DNA of 64,000 nucleotides from positions 84,242-148,241 of the forward strand of contig JAMKCH010072371.1 in the NCBI GenBank assembly GCA_023653785.1, in the 5' to 3' direction. Below, piece after piece: positions 19,660 through 31,839 of the stretch (the stretch's first letter is position 1; the number at the start of each line of letters is the position of its first letter). Source of the stretch: Ophioderma brevispina (taxonomy: Eukaryota > Echinodermata > Ophiuroidea > Amphilepidida > Ophiodermatidae). Under the pieces are notes generated by a model. It was given only the letters and a program-made list of their open reading frames with translations. It had not been told where the DNA came from and ran no database searches. The position numbers were made by a program, and so were the translations under genes.

Positions 19660-22085
19660 ATAATTTTGAGGCGAGAGTTGAGTTGGGGAGCTTGTGAGGA
19701 TTGATGTGTCGGATTTGGGGGTGATTTAAGGGTTTGACAGGCATGTGATGAACTGTGTGGAAAAAGAACGGGGCAGGGGAGGTACGGGGTGGTGGAATGA
19801 AGAGGAACGAGGCATAATGAAAAAAAGAAAGATGCCTCAGGAAATATAAATAAAAACGTACGGAAGAGAATAAAGCGATGTATAAGAGGTTGAAGAAGCG
19901 AGCAAAAAAGTGGTTGCGAGGCCCATGAAGGAGGAGGCTGAGAAGGTGCTGAGTGAGTTGAGAGAGAATCCAAACAAGGTGTATAAGATTGTGAAGGCAA
20001 TGAAAAAGGATGGAAGAGATGTAGAAGGGGGAAGATGTATGAGAGGAAGTGATGGAAAGTTGAATTTCAGTGAGAGAGAAAGAGGTAGAGTTTGGGAAGG
20101 GCATATGGAGAGAACGTGAATGAGAATGAGCGGGATCAGAAGGTACAAGCTGATGTGGTGGAAAGGCCAGTTGAGAGGGTCAGCCGGGTAGAAGTGATGA
20201 AGGCAATCAGAGAAATGAAAAAAGGAAAGGCGGCTGGACCCTCGGAGGTGAGTGTTGAGATTATTATTGCGAGTGGAGAGACAGGGATTGGTGTGATGAT
20301 GGAGTTGTGTCAGAGAGTGTTAGATGGAGGGGGATGCCAGAGGAGTGGGCAGTGAGTGTGGTAGTTCCAATTTTTAAAGGAAAAGGGGATGCATTGAGTT
20401 GTGGCACATTATAGGGGGGTTAAGTTGTTGGAGCATGCAATGGAAATTGTGGAGAGGGTTCTAGAGAATAGGATTCGGAAGATAGTGGAAGTGGATGAGA
20501 TGCAATTTTGGTTTATGCCAGGGAGGGGAACAATAGATGTAGTGTTTGAGAAGGTTGCAAGAGGAATATCAAGCTAAAGGGAAGAAGCTGTATATTTGTT
20601 TTGTAGACTTGGAGAATGCATTTGATAGAGTATCGAGGAAAGTGATGGAGTGGGCGATGAGGAAGAGAGGGATGCTAGAAGTAATGGTTAGAGCAGTGAT
20701 GAGTTTGTATGACAGGAGCAAAGACAAGAGTTAGAGTGGGGTCTGATTTGTCTGAGGAGTTTGAGGCGAAGGTGGGTGTGCATCAGGGTTCTGTACTTTC
20801 ACCATTGATTTTTGCAATTGTGATTGATGTAGTTACGGAGAATGCAAAAGAAGGTTTGATGAGTGAGATGTATGCTGATGACTTGGTAAAAAAAAAAAAA
20901 AAAAAAACTCTTGAGAGTAAGGGTTTGAAGGTAAACCTTGGGAAGACAAAAGTGCTGGTGAGCGGGGTAGAGAGGGAGGTGGTAGTAAGGGAGACCCATG
21001 CGGTGTGTGTGGGAATAGGGTAAAAGCAAATTCAGTGTGGTGTGAGAAATGTGGCAAATGGATCAATGGGAGATGTACAAAGATGAAGAGAGTGACCCAA
21101 GTTTGGCAAGAGATTTTATGTGTGTGAGATGCGAGAAGGGTGCTGGAGGGATGGTGCAACAGGAGGAAAAATTGTGTGACAAGGTGGAATCGGTGAAGGA
21201 GTTCACGTACCTGGGGGACAGGGTTAGTGGGGGTGGTGGATGTGAGGTGGCTGTGACAGCTAGAGTGAGGTATGGGTGGGTGAAGTTTAAGGAATGTGGG
21301 GAGTTGTTGCAAGGGAACAGATATCCTTTGAAGATGAAAGGTATGGTGTATAAGAGTTGTGTGAGATCTGTGATGCTGTATGAGCGAGACATGGTGTCTG
21401 AGCAAAAATGAGATGGGGATTCTGTGAAGGACAGAGAGCGCAATGATGAGAGCGATGTGTGGTGTGAAGTTGATGGATATAGGATGAAGACTGAGGACTT
21501 GATGCAGATGTTGGGTTTGGAAGAAGCGGTGGTCCGGTTGGCAAAGGCGAATAGTGTACGTTGGTATTGGCATGTGCTGAGGAAGGATGACGGGCAAGTT
21601 TCAAGAAGTGATTTTGAGTTTGAGGTGTGTGGTTGAGGAGGAGGGGACGTCCAAAGAAGACTTAGAAGAAGCAAGTGGAGGAGGAGAGTAGGAGGGTTGG
21701 GTTGAGGATGCATTGAATCGGGTGAAGTGGAAGGAGGGAGTAAAGGCAGTTGCTGCGAGTGTGAGGTGAATCCGGCCACCCTCGTTCGCCACAGCTGTTT
21801 GAAAGTCTTATTTATTTATTATGACAAAACTGGAATAAAACAAAAAATATTAACGGAGACACACTTTTGACAACTAATTTGGATTATTTATACCACTGAC
21901 TTCATCCTGTGTAAATTTTAGGAAATTACATTGCAGGCAAATATGATTTTTCATAAAATTATAGTTTAACATGTCTCTCTATGGAGAATGAGCATATAGA
22001 GGGTGCTATAATCAAAGAGGCGATTTGCATGGGGTCAAACAGCTGTGTTGCGGGGACAAACCGGCTTTAAAACTTTGGATTTACT
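19660..22085 (+). mobile_element. 5'-truncated non-LTR retrotransposon (reverse transcriptase)
   Basis: In broken plus-strand frames I read the linker before the RT (KEEAEKVLSELRENPNKVYK), then EVMKAIREMKKGKAAGPSEV, VVVPIFKGKGDA, YICFVDLENAFDRVSRKVME, VGVHQGSVLSPLIFAIVIDV and MYADDLV with the YADD catalytic motif, LKVNLGKTKVLVSG, a Cys-rich tail (ARDFMCVRCE) and EFTYLGDRVSGGG..VTARVR..YKSCVRSVMLY. The endonuclease is missing. Many single-base breaks occur. The 3' UTR (GTGAGGTGAATCCGGCCACC) is shared with fragments at 24256-24545 and 37451-37520. The clade is not assigned. Confidence 0.85.
21790..22047. mobile_element. Short TIR element inserted in the retrotransposon 3' UTR
   Basis: CACAGCTGTTTGA (21790-21802) and TCAAACAGCTGTG (22035-22047) form perfect 13-bp inverted ends of a 258-bp block. 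The host UTR resumes after it (TTGCGGGGACAAA...ACTTTGGATTTACT), as judged from the uninterrupted copy at 24256-24545. TTCGC / TTGCG at the borders may be a 5-bp target duplication. Confidence 0.6.
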
Positions 22086-22099
22086 TACTACTACTAAAT

Positions 22100-22837
22100 A
22101 TGTCATTACTATACCTTTGGGCCAATTTCCATTCATATCCAAGGCAGTCCTTTTACTGGCCAAAGGTATTTGATGGTCACCTGCTGGACAAAAAGATGAA
22201 GCAGCAACTGTCCTTTTATTACTGACTGTGACAGTCTGCAGATTCCCATAAGCAATTTTCACTTTCGTTCATCACACTGTTTGGAGCTTACACGGTTGCG
22301 AATACAGTAGAGCCTCGACAGTATAACTAAGACATAAGAATGGTTCCATAATGCAGCGGGTACCCAGCAACCTGGGTGCTAAGTCCAATGACATGACATG
22401 GCATAGCAGAGATAGCAGAGTCTCGCGCTCAAACTGTCAATCACTCTGTATGTCGGACACAGTGAATATTATCAGTAACCATGGTAACTGACTTTCAGTC
22501 AGCGTGTGTTATGTCAAGCACTCAAAGAAGTCTGAAAGATGTGTTCGCTAACTGTTCAAATTTTTGTTTTGAAAAATAACAAAATGCTTTGCAATGGTGG
22601 CATCCGAGGGTGTCAACACTTTGCTGAGACTGTTTATTCCATAGGTTGTTTATTCCCAGTATGTGTCCCCAATCCTTCACCCCTTTTCACTGCCAATGCA
22701 CCTAAATCGCACTTCTTGGCAGCAAGATACTGCTATCTGCACTGTGACCTGAAAGCCAAAATTCTTCACTTCAAATGGTAGTCAAATTTATACTTGTACT
22801 TACTTTACTTAAACTTGCATAATGTGCAAAAGGACTG
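22100..22837. other. No recognised feature
   Basis: Short frames only, with no splice-bounded exon and no repeat family. Confidence 0.4.
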
Positions 22838-22848
22838 TTTGACACAAG

Positions 22849-23040
22849 TATCAGTAACTTCCCACAATGCATTGCTTCCAAAGATGGTTTTTGTACAGGT
22901 ACTGATGTGAATCGTTAGGGGTGAAACATGGCTAAATTAACAGTATTGATCACAAACTTGCATTTTAAGAATGTTTCATCTCTAATGATTCACATGACTA
23001 CCTGTACAAAAATCTCCATTGGAAATGCATTGTGGGAAGT
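22849..23040. mobile_element. Palindromic MITE with 11-bp target duplication, copy 1
   Basis: The arms ACTTCCCACAATGCATT and AATGCATTGTGGGAAGT pair, followed inward by TTTTTGTACAGGTA / TACCTGTACAAAAA and GTGAATC..GGTGAAAC / GTTTCATC..GATTCAC. The flanks are TTTGACACAAG at 22838-22848 and 23041-23051. Duplications of 9-11 bp point to a Mutator-like mechanism. A second copy lies at 49440-49600. Confidence 0.8.
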
Positions 23041-23051
23041 TTTGACACAAG

Positions 23052-24255
23052 CAAAATATGATAAGCATATCGTTCGAGAATCAGTCACACCTCATGATTT
23101 GTAGATGGGTGAAACAATCATGTTCTGATTTTTGTTTTTTCTTTCACATGAAAGAATACAGCAATTCACCAAAAACGTACAAATTTTGCATTTTATTGGT
23201 CCAGCTGTTTAGATAGTAGAAGCAAAAATGTATATTGAATTGGTGGATGCAGGGATGGGGATCCATTTCTGACAAAAAGCCTGAAAACAGCATTAAATTG
23301 ACAAAATGGCCCTAAAACAGGCTGAAAATAAATAAAATTGCATAAATCTGAAAAACAAAAAAGCCTTAATTCGGTTAAAACCTTGAAAATTCCAATGCTT
23401 TTGCATAGGACAGTGTGCATTAATTAATGTGGTTGACCACATATGGATGATGTGCTTTTGTTCAAAATGTCAAAAGGAAACATTTCCTGGGGTAATAAGA
23501 AAAATACTTTGTTCTGATACTAAAATCTCAGTTTTGATGGAGTAAAGTGAGAGGCCAAGGTTATCAATTGCATCACCCTCCTTTAATGGAATAAACACAA
23601 TATACACTCATTCAATTATCAAAATGTTTTATTACAGTTTGATGTCTAAGCATTACAGTAATATAGGAATTAGTTGTCACAGTGATAAGTACAACTAGGC
23701 GGTGACGGCCAAGAAATCCCAAATTTAGACATCGCCATTGGTTAACACGTAAACTTGAATTGTGAATGAAAAATCCTGAGTTTTTAATATGTTGCCAAGA
23801 AATATTTTCTTATTCTAAAACCGATGGAGGTGAAGAATCAACTCTACTGTAAAGGTTATTTTTAACTACTTATACATAAATAACAGATGAGGACAAAAAT
23901 GGGTCACGGTAACACCATGGCCCGCCCACATCAAAGTGCCCAAATTGGTGTGGTTTGCAGTCCATATTGCTCTAATTTATTTTAATTCATTTGGGTGTGC
24001 TACTACATTGAATGAGGCTTGGCCGCCATCGTCTGAGTACAAAAAACCTCATGACTTGTGTTTGAATTCACCACTCTGCACTACAGTTTATCTGACGATA
24101 AGTACGAAGTGATGTGTTGAATGCGCACCTTGCAGCAAGTTACAACCAATGATGTATATCAGGTGTGTCCAACATGCAGCTAAGAGCTTGCGAGGTACTT
24201 CCCAGAATTAGCAGAAAAAATTAAATTTATAAATATCTGAAAAATAGATTTGATA
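23052..24255. other. No recognised feature
   Basis: AT-rich DNA without exon signatures. Confidence 0.4.
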
Positions 24256-24545
24256 AGCAAGTAAATCCAAAGTTTTAAATCCGGTATTGTCCCTGCAAAC
24301 GGGGGGTTGCTGGATTCACCTCACACTGGCCGCAACCGCCCTTACTCCTTCTTCCACTTCACCCGATTCAGTGCATCCGTCCAGTCCTCAACCCCAACCC
24401 TGCAGACTATCCTTCTCCACTTGTTGCTCCATGTCTTCTTTGGACGCCCCTCCTCCTCGAACTCCCACTTCGAACTCAAAGGCCCTTCTTAAGGCATGAT
24501 GCTAGTCATCCTTCCTCAACACATGGCCATACCACGTACACTATT
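24256..24545 (-). mobile_element. Truncated 3' end of the same non-LTR retrotransposon
   Basis: The minus strand repeats the end of the element at 19660-22085: GTGTTGAGGAAGGATGAC, GTCCAAAGAAGACAT, AATCGGGTGAAGTGGAAGA, GTGAGGTGAATCCAGC and AAAACTTTGGATTTACTT. It lacks the 258-bp insertion seen in the other copy. Simple 5' truncation is the usual outcome of target-primed reverse transcription. Confidence 0.8.
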
Positions 24546-25109
24546 AGTTCAATTTCCTCAATCTGAACCAAACTTTAATAAACATTGTGGAATAGTCCAA
24601 TTTAATCAATTGAAACCAAAATATTGTCTGAATGTGGGGAAAATTAGTCAAATCTTCCTCAAACTGACCAACCAAAATATTTACAAATTTTTGCCCAAAA
24701 AAGGTCCACTTAAATTTCTCGGAGAAAAATGGACAGTTGGGTTAAATTTGGCCCCAAAACTGCCTTTGCTTCTGGGAGCTATGGGTCCCCGTGTCAGCAA
24801 AAATAAATGGTATGACATCGGTCCTACTTCCAGACTCGTGGAGGAGACATAACTCCTCCCCCCCAGATTACTTGATTGAGGCCGCATAGTTGGGATTCAC
24901 AGTGTGGCCCGTGTGTCACCCCCCCCCCCCCCCCAAAGTTTGGAACCCTGATGTATATCTAGACTGCATTGGTCATCAGTATTTTGCAAATTTGTCAAGT
25001 TGGAAAATAATCCCAAGTTCTCTTGCCATTCTATACACGTAACACACTGAAACTTCTCAAGATGCATTTCATGATTTTCGTACCTTCTGTTTTATTCATG
25101 GTGCAATAG
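24546..25109. other. No recognised gene; C-run near 24919
   Basis: One long frame (24496-24852) begins inside the retrotransposon fragment and runs into unrelated DNA. I do not take it as a gene. Confidence 0.35.
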
Positions 25110-25411
25110 CAGTGCCGGTCGGCGTTGCCACGGGGGGCATGGGGGGCTTTTTGCCCCCACCCAATTTGTTCTTGCCCCCTAGTGTGCCCCCCCTGGCCGA
25201 AAGAAAATGAGGGAGTGAATTTTCGGCAAATATCGGTGATTTGGGGCCAAAAAATCACCAAATTTTGGAAAAATCAGGCGGATTTTGGCCAAAATTAGTT
25301 AAAATTCCAAAGATTTGATACTGTGCCCCCCCCCAAGAATTTCATTTTCCCCCAAAAAATTTCACTTTGCCCCTGTTTGCCCCCCCAGAAAAAGAGGTGG
25401 CGCCGCCACTG
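25110..25411. mobile_element. hAT-like MITE, 302 bp
   Basis: The ends are CAGTGCCGGTCGGCGTTGCC and the complement of CAGTGGCGGCGCCACCTC, with G-runs just inside. CAGTGGCGGCGCCA-type ends occur in many hAT families. No 8-bp duplication is visible. The interior is C- and A-rich with repeated TTGCCCCC. Confidence 0.55.
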
Positions 25412-26269
25412 TCACTTGATGATCCTGAGGAAATGCTTATTCAAAAATTTAGTGATTCTGATCTTTCGATGTTGCTTGTGTTAACATCATCGCTTTCTAC
25501 TTCTGGCTGGACAGAGTATTAATAAACTATTATGCATCTGAAACTGATTAAATCCTAAAATAAATGGAAAACGTTTGGTGCCAGGGTGGTAAATGCAAAA
25601 CACGTTCATGAGCCGCATAGATGGGTGGAGTTCACTTGCTTATTAACCCTGTACATTCTACTGTCTGCAAAAATATCTCATAACGGAGACATCAAACAAT
25701 GAGACATTAACATTTTGGGTATCTTATAGTCATTTCTCTACCTCAGTGCAGTGCCTTTCATAACATTGAGCAGCTTTTACGCATGTGTCAAGGATATGCT
25801 CGTTCTTTGTGCGCATGTGTTAAAACTGCTGTGTCGCATTAAGTCGACGCGCTGGTTTACTGGCGAGGCCATTCAAATATCGCTCTGACGTTACGACACG
25901 ACGGAAGGAAAGGAAAATGGAGTATAGCTAGACAGATGACAGAGCAACAAACTCTTAAAAAATTAAGTTGTTATTTTGTTAATAAAAAGTAGAATTTGTG
26001 AAGTACAAATATAGTTTTGAGTGAAACTCTCGATCAGGCTCCTTCAGCAATAGAATAGACAAATAGAGACATTTATAAAGTATATTACATTTTTACACAT
26101 AAAATTTGGTGATGATATCTATATTGGAATGAAATATTGACATTTTTCCCATATCAACCCCACAATAGGGTGATAACCAACTTTCAAAAGGAACCTTTCA
26201 TTTTCATGAGCCACCTTGAAACTTTACTCATGTCTTACCAGGGGGATACCAAACCTGAGTGAAATTTCC

Positions 26270-26670
26270 TTAGGGGGCAAAAAAAAAGGTTTTGGCAAGA
26301 TTCAAGGTCATTGCTTTCACATCCTCTGTCATTTCCCAAAAAACATGAGAGTGAAAATGTAGCTGAAACCCAGGATTAGTAGAAGCAGGGCTGGGCTGTA
26401 AGCAGGATTTTTTGGGGGTGTGGACTTCAAACCAAAAGTTAATTTTTTGAAAAAAAGTGGACTTTTTTTGAAAAAGGGACTTTTTGTAAAAGTGGACCAA
26501 CCCCCCCAATATTGTTCATTTTTTGCACTTTGAACATTTTATCCCAAAAAAAATGGACTCTCAACATTTTGGTAATTTTTACTTTTGATCAAAATTAAGG
26601 CAAAAAGTGACTTTTTGCTACTTTTGTGGATTTTTTGGGAGGGGGGGGCGATGACCGACCCCCCCCCCAA
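26270..26670. repeat. Worn minisatellite (GTGGACTTTTT type)
   Basis: Repeated GTGGACTTTTTTTGA, GGGACTTTTTGTAAA, AAAAGTGACTTTTTG and AATTTTTACTTTTGA phrases over 400 bp, ending in a G-run/C-run pair near 26640-26668. Confidence 0.5.
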
Positions 26671-27379
26671 AGCGGATTTCAATGGAGAAATAAATTGACA
26701 GTGATAATAACACTGTACGCAATGCGCCTGCTGCATTAGTGGTAATGGTTTCCAAGTTTAATATTTTGACTTGGGTGCACCCTGTGCATGTAGTTACATG
26801 CTGTGTATGTAGCATTTTGTTTTGGTTTTTCTGCAGATCATAGTCATTAAGATAACTATGAATATACATCTATGAAATATTTGACAGTGCTATATGGAGG
26901 ATAAAGATCTGAATATTGACAATATTAATTATTTAAAATTGAATATTTGATAAAATAGCAACAATTTAAGCCATGTTATATATTGTACCAGCAAAGCTAT
27001 GAGAAATTCACATCATCATCAGTATTATAAACAAACAGTCTGCTTATGCATGTGCAATAGTAAAACTTTACCCCGTCAAATTTGGATTGTCCATGTGCCT
27101 TGCGAAATAGATCAAATCAAAATTAGCATCGTTCCATATTGTCCACTACTGTACGCACAACGCAGACAATATTTCTAAAATAATTGAGATTAATCCACTT
27201 GAGGTCTACCAGCTTCCTAGCAGTATCTCCCTTCCAACATAAAATGCTTGATTTTGTAAAAAGCCATTTTTTCTAATTGATAGGGGAAGTACATTATCTT
27301 ATAATAACACCCACAACCACAACAAGTTCAAATCAAGCCAGAACCAGGCTGCGGCTCTCCACCAACGCTCAAACTGATA

Positions 27380-27785
27380 ACCCAGGGGAGGGGCCACTTC
27401 CCACTTTGGAGTACACATATGTAAGGACACGCATTTCACAGCATCATTGTCACCCAAAGACCCAGTTTTTTTTTACTCCACCCAAAGAACCCATATTATT
27501 TTTCAAATGTACCACTGCAAGACCCCTATTTTTTTTGGAAATTTTGAAATTTTCACTCAAAGACTTCTAATTGGTTTAGACAATTTTGCAAAAATTTCAA
27601 CCTCCTTTTTGGAAAATTTAGCAAATTTGTCACCTGAAACCCCCCCCCATTAGGGCAATTTGGCTCTCCCTCACCTAAACGACCCTAATTTTTTGCATGT
27701 CCTCTGCACCGAATGCCCTGTTTGGAAGCGCCAGCTGTAAAAGCAACCCCATGTCCATTTCCATATGTGATATACCCCCTCCCTG
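27380..27785 (+). repeat. Dispersed ACCCAAAGACCC repeat, copy 1
   Basis: Repeated CACCCAAAGACCCAG, CACCCAAAGAACCC, TTTTTTTGGAAATTTT and GTCACCTGAAACCCC, from CCCACTTTGGAGTACA to CATTTCCATATGTGATATAC. The same order of phrases occurs inverted at 49900-50320. Confidence 0.65.
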
Positions 27786-27789
27786 CGGG

Positions 27790-29273
27790 CTGAAAACAAA
27801 ACATCAAACCACTCAAACAAGCCTATTAAAGCTAGTACTTAGTAGTTCCTTGAGTGCACTCAAAGCGTTCTATTAAAATCAAATAACCAATCAAATTTGT
27901 CTGGTTCGCCGGTAGAGAACGGAGGGGGGGGGAGTAATATCCAATTACACTTATTCAAAATTTTGAGATTCTTCATGGAGCTTATTCACACTAAAGCAAA
28001 TTCCTCTTTTGTTCTGAGGAAAATCAGTGTGCCACACATTTTTCTCTGATATAAGTTTCAAACTCTATGGTAAATCCTGAGCTAATATCTTAAGTATTAT
28101 TTAGGTTCAACCTCTTGCGAAATGAATGTCTTAAGTCAAGCAAAAAGTTTTTTAAACCCGTACGGCAAGGACAGTTTTTTGTTTGTTTGAGAAAGTGTAC
28201 TGCAGCTTACTTTGTTATGCCCATGATATTCATGAGTAAAAATTCTATACAGAATCAAATTTTATTCGTTGATGGACTATAAAACTCACGATCTGCTAAG
28301 GTGATGCACCTTAATGACAGTCTTTGACTATCATACTTGCAAATTTAGTATCCGTGCCATCCACCACAATCTGCCTTTAAGTTGGCTCCCAAAATCAGAA
28401 AAAATCTGTACATGCATGAATGATGTTACATAGGTTCTGTCTGCGTCAAAAAATTGAATAGAGTTTCTGTACAACACTTATTTGATTCTTCTCAGTATTT
28501 AAAGCAGGCAGATCCTCTATACACAGTACTGTTTGATTTTGAGAGCCAACTTTTTGACCACCATTTTGGGGTCAGATGGTCACAACTGTAATCAGAAAAG
28601 TAAAAAAAAAAAAAATATTAAAAAAAAACATATTCCACATTTTTTGTTTTTGTTTGTTTAGGTAGGCAATATGCTTTCAGTCACCATTTTGAAACAGTCA
28701 AACTCATAATTATTTGATCCTGACAGATATTATGGTGCTACTTTACCTAAGTATGGTTTTTTTAAAACTTTGGTGACTATAAGTTCATATGAGAAAATTT
28801 GTACATGTTGCTGACAAAAGTGGGTACTTCTCAACTCTGTACAAATCAAGGTGTGGTGAAGACACCAACAAGCCCAGCTTGTTCCTCCCTAAACTTCCCC
28901 CTATGCCTTAACACCCCCAATTATTATGCCATCAGAAGCTTATGTGTGGAGCATACTGCTGTAAGACGAAGTGTCAACCCTGCTCATACTCAAACATATT
29001 GAGCATGACTCATCAAATCCTGAGTACTTTGCTAGTTTTGAACATCCATTCAGAACTATTTTTTGCCAAGTCAGCTTCTTCTTGCAGAATAATAATATTG
29101 GATGGCTTTTTTCGTTATAAAAAATAGTCACCTTTGTCAAGAAAATATTAGGCTCGTCTTTGACTCGTCCATTATTTTGTTCTAGGCTTGAGCATTAACC
29201 CTGTAATCAACTTCAAGCCATCTAATATTATAAAGATCAACATGGTACTATAAAACATTGAAGTAGTTATAAA
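27790..29273. other. GALNS 3' flank / possible 3' UTR
   Basis: DNA downstream of the GALNS stop on the minus strand. AATAAA-like motifs occur (near 28260). No other gene is recognised. Confidence 0.35.
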
Positions 29274-29418
29274 TCAGTTTGATGGCAACATCGGGTTGAT
29301 TCCATCATCTGCTGAGTGTCGTAGCCACCAATGGGGCCATGTACATTTGTATGGTTTAGATGCTGGAGGACCTTTTAGACACTTGTTGAGTTTTTCACAG
29401 CCTGCTGGTGCCCAGTTT
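29274..29418 (-). CDS. GALNS: GALNS-like sulfatase, terminal exon F
   Basis: This exon is fully open: [18 protein letters not shown], then YKCTWPHWW and 17 more residues to a TGA at 29276-29274. It matches the human C-terminus NWAPPGCEKLGKC..KKCLWSH, including the cysteines, and continues about 19 residues past the human end. The acceptor is TTGTTTACAG before AAACTGG. It is the only GALNS exon in the window without a frame break. Possible polyadenylation signals (AATAAA on the minus strand) exist downstream, for example near 28260, but I cannot say which is used. Confidence 0.9.
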
Positions 29419-29460
29419 CTGTAAACAAAATAGTATACAAACAACAGTATTACATGTTAA

Positions 29461-30544
29461 TAATGCCAACCTTCTCTATATAACCCTACAACGCGCGTGT
29501 GTGCACACGCATGTGTGTGTGCATTTGTACTTGTTCAAAAAGAGGATTTTGTCATTATGAAATCCGATCCCCATTCTATTTCAATGCACACTGAAATGCC
29601 AACAATCCAAAGTCAAATGGTTGTATGGTCATGAACTTGTGGGTAATCCGATTGTTGTGAGGTCACGTATGCATACAAAATGCCAACTATATTAAGTAAC
29701 AAGGTTAATTAAACAAGCACAAAAAAATCATTTTATTAGTTTTTGTTTGTTGTTTTGAATATTCATAAAATACAACAATATGCCATAAGACAGGAATTAC
29801 AACATAGGCACAACCCCAACCACAAAACATTACTGCAGACGTCAGATGCAATCGCACAGGACTCCATTTATGATTAACAAATTTACCAAAACCAACCTCC
29901 AACCCCAAATATGAAAATGGTGCGCTCTTCACATTCGCAGGTCCTTTAAACAGTATTAAATGTTATATGCAAACATTCTCTATATACCCTAAAAAGGCGT
30001 GTGTGCACACGCATGGGTGTGCATGTGTACTTGTCAAAAAGAAGGGAGTTTGTCCATTGAAATCAGGAATCCCCAATCTATTTCAAATAGCACACTGGAA
30101 ATGCAAAGTTTCTGTCGTCCAATATGAATATGCAATCTCGCAAAAATTACCTTACTTGACCCGCATGAACTGAAGGAAACAAACTGGCATAGTCATATCA
30201 TGGTGGCATTACAAAATTCCTTCTCTTTGAAAAATAGAGACTCTAGAGCTTCACGTAAGTTTAATTAAATTGCAATGTAACTGGGCAAAATTGCTATTTT
30301 TTTTTTAAAACAAAAAAAACTGAGGGGCACTCTAAAACAAGAGCAAATGGTGCTAACGCTTCATAAGAAAAGTGTCTGTTGAGCTGAGGTGAGGTATAGT
30401 GGTTTGATGTTCTGTGCTGTTAATGTACATGTGTACTCATATAGTTGGCATTTTTATTGCATAAGGGACCTCACCACAATCGGATTACCCACCAAGTTTT
30501 CATGACCATACACCCATTTGACATTGGATTGTGGCACTGAAGTG
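29461..30544. repeat. Direct and inverted partial duplications
   Basis: The block 29461-29600 (TTCTCTATATAACCCTAC, GTGTGTGCACACGCATG, ACTTGT..AAAAAG) recurs directly at 29962-30100. The adjoining block 29584-29690 (GGTCATGAACTTGTGGG, TAATCCGATTGTTGTGAGG) recurs inverted at 30440-30544. A further block, 29705-29950, recurs directly at 35550-35830 (CTGCAGACGTCAGAT, AAATGGTGCGCTCTTCACAT). Confidence 0.65.
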
Positions 30545-30851
30545 ACCACACTCATCAAAAAAAATTTTTTTTCATGCCATATTCATTCCCAATGACAAGT
30601 ATTTCATCTTTATATGCCTTGCTGGGGAGATTCATGAATGCATGCATCAGCATACATACATATGCACATATTGTATGAAGGCATGAACACAACACACAAC
30701 ATATATACACATATTACAATACGTACACTCATACAGGCACACACGCACCACAACATACAACACGGGACGGATATAGATTTTGATTAGTATGGGGCTTCCT
30801 GCACTCTAGTGCAGGACGACACAAAAATATAATCGGTCCTCGGACCGCAGG

Positions 30852-31268
30852 TGTCGCCTGCCGTTGACGGTTGTTGATAGGTTCAGTTGACCTTGACTTG
30901 GCATGTGAACTTGACCTCATTTACAAATGAGGTACCCACTGTTGCACCTATTGATTCAAGTTTGGTTCCAATTGAACTTCAACTTTTCAATTTGGTCAAG
31001 TTTACATTTTCAGCCTATCTTTAAACTTGACCTACATTGACCTTGACCTTGGGATGTGAACCTTTTGACTCATCAGCAAATGTGGGATCCCATGCTTGCA
31101 TCTATGACTGAAGTTGGGTTTAAATCCATCAAAGTAATGCGGAATTACAGCAAATGTTAACCCTTTTCACAACAAACAGACATCAACAGACAACAACAAC
31201 AGACATCAACAGACTACAGTGGACCAAAGTGATCCCTATGTGTTCTTCCTGCTTTAGGGCAGGCGACA
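30852..31268. mobile_element. TIR element with hairpin end, copy 1
   Basis: Inverted ends are TGTCGCCTGCC (30852-30862) and GGCAGGCGACA (31258-31268), followed by an A-run. A (CAACAGACAT)-type stretch precedes the right end. A similar right end (CCTGCACTCTAGTGCAGG then ACGACACAAAAA) is at 30789-30817, the remnant of another copy. A related element is at 40710-40958. Confidence 0.55.
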
Positions 31269-31839
31269 AAAAAAAATGAGGTGGGTTTTACTCTTAAAGT
31301 ATATTATTTAAAAAGAAAAAACCACAGGCCACATATACATAAAGTAGTGCAAGGGTCGGCCTATATGGGCAATAAAGGTGCCATTTAGGCTTTGAAGAAC
31401 AAGATCATGGTAAGGGTTAAGAATAATTGAATGAACGCAAGAATACAAGATGATCTCGGAGGGATACAAGGCTCCAAATTTGCTTCACACTATCTCAACA
31501 TGGCGTTATCCTCTTGAAGAATGTTGAAATTTCAGCTTTTTGTTTCATTAGTTTTTAGAATTCCCTAATAGGTTCACAATATTGTTTTCCAGATTGATAA
31601 GGTTGTCAAATAAAAATCTACATTCCAATTGACTACACTATGAAAAATACCACGCATCACTTTTGATATTACTTTAATCTTTCTGGTCAAAGTTGAGGAA
31701 AATTTTGTAAGTTGACCAGAATCTTGTCAAACTTGACTTTATTCTGGTCAAATTTTTGAATAGAAAAACGCGTTTAAGAGCAATTTAACAACGGCTTTTA
31801 AGATATTAAAAAAGGGGCATATAAAAAGCAACCCAAATG

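Noticed and set aside
19560..21779. Long minus-strand Ser/His/Pro-rich frames (up to 254 codons)
   Set aside because: Shadows of the plus-strand retrotransposon, which carries the recognisable RT motifs.
24496..24852. 118-codon frame on the plus strand
   Set aside because: Starts inside an inverted retrotransposon fragment and runs into unrelated DNA; no motif.
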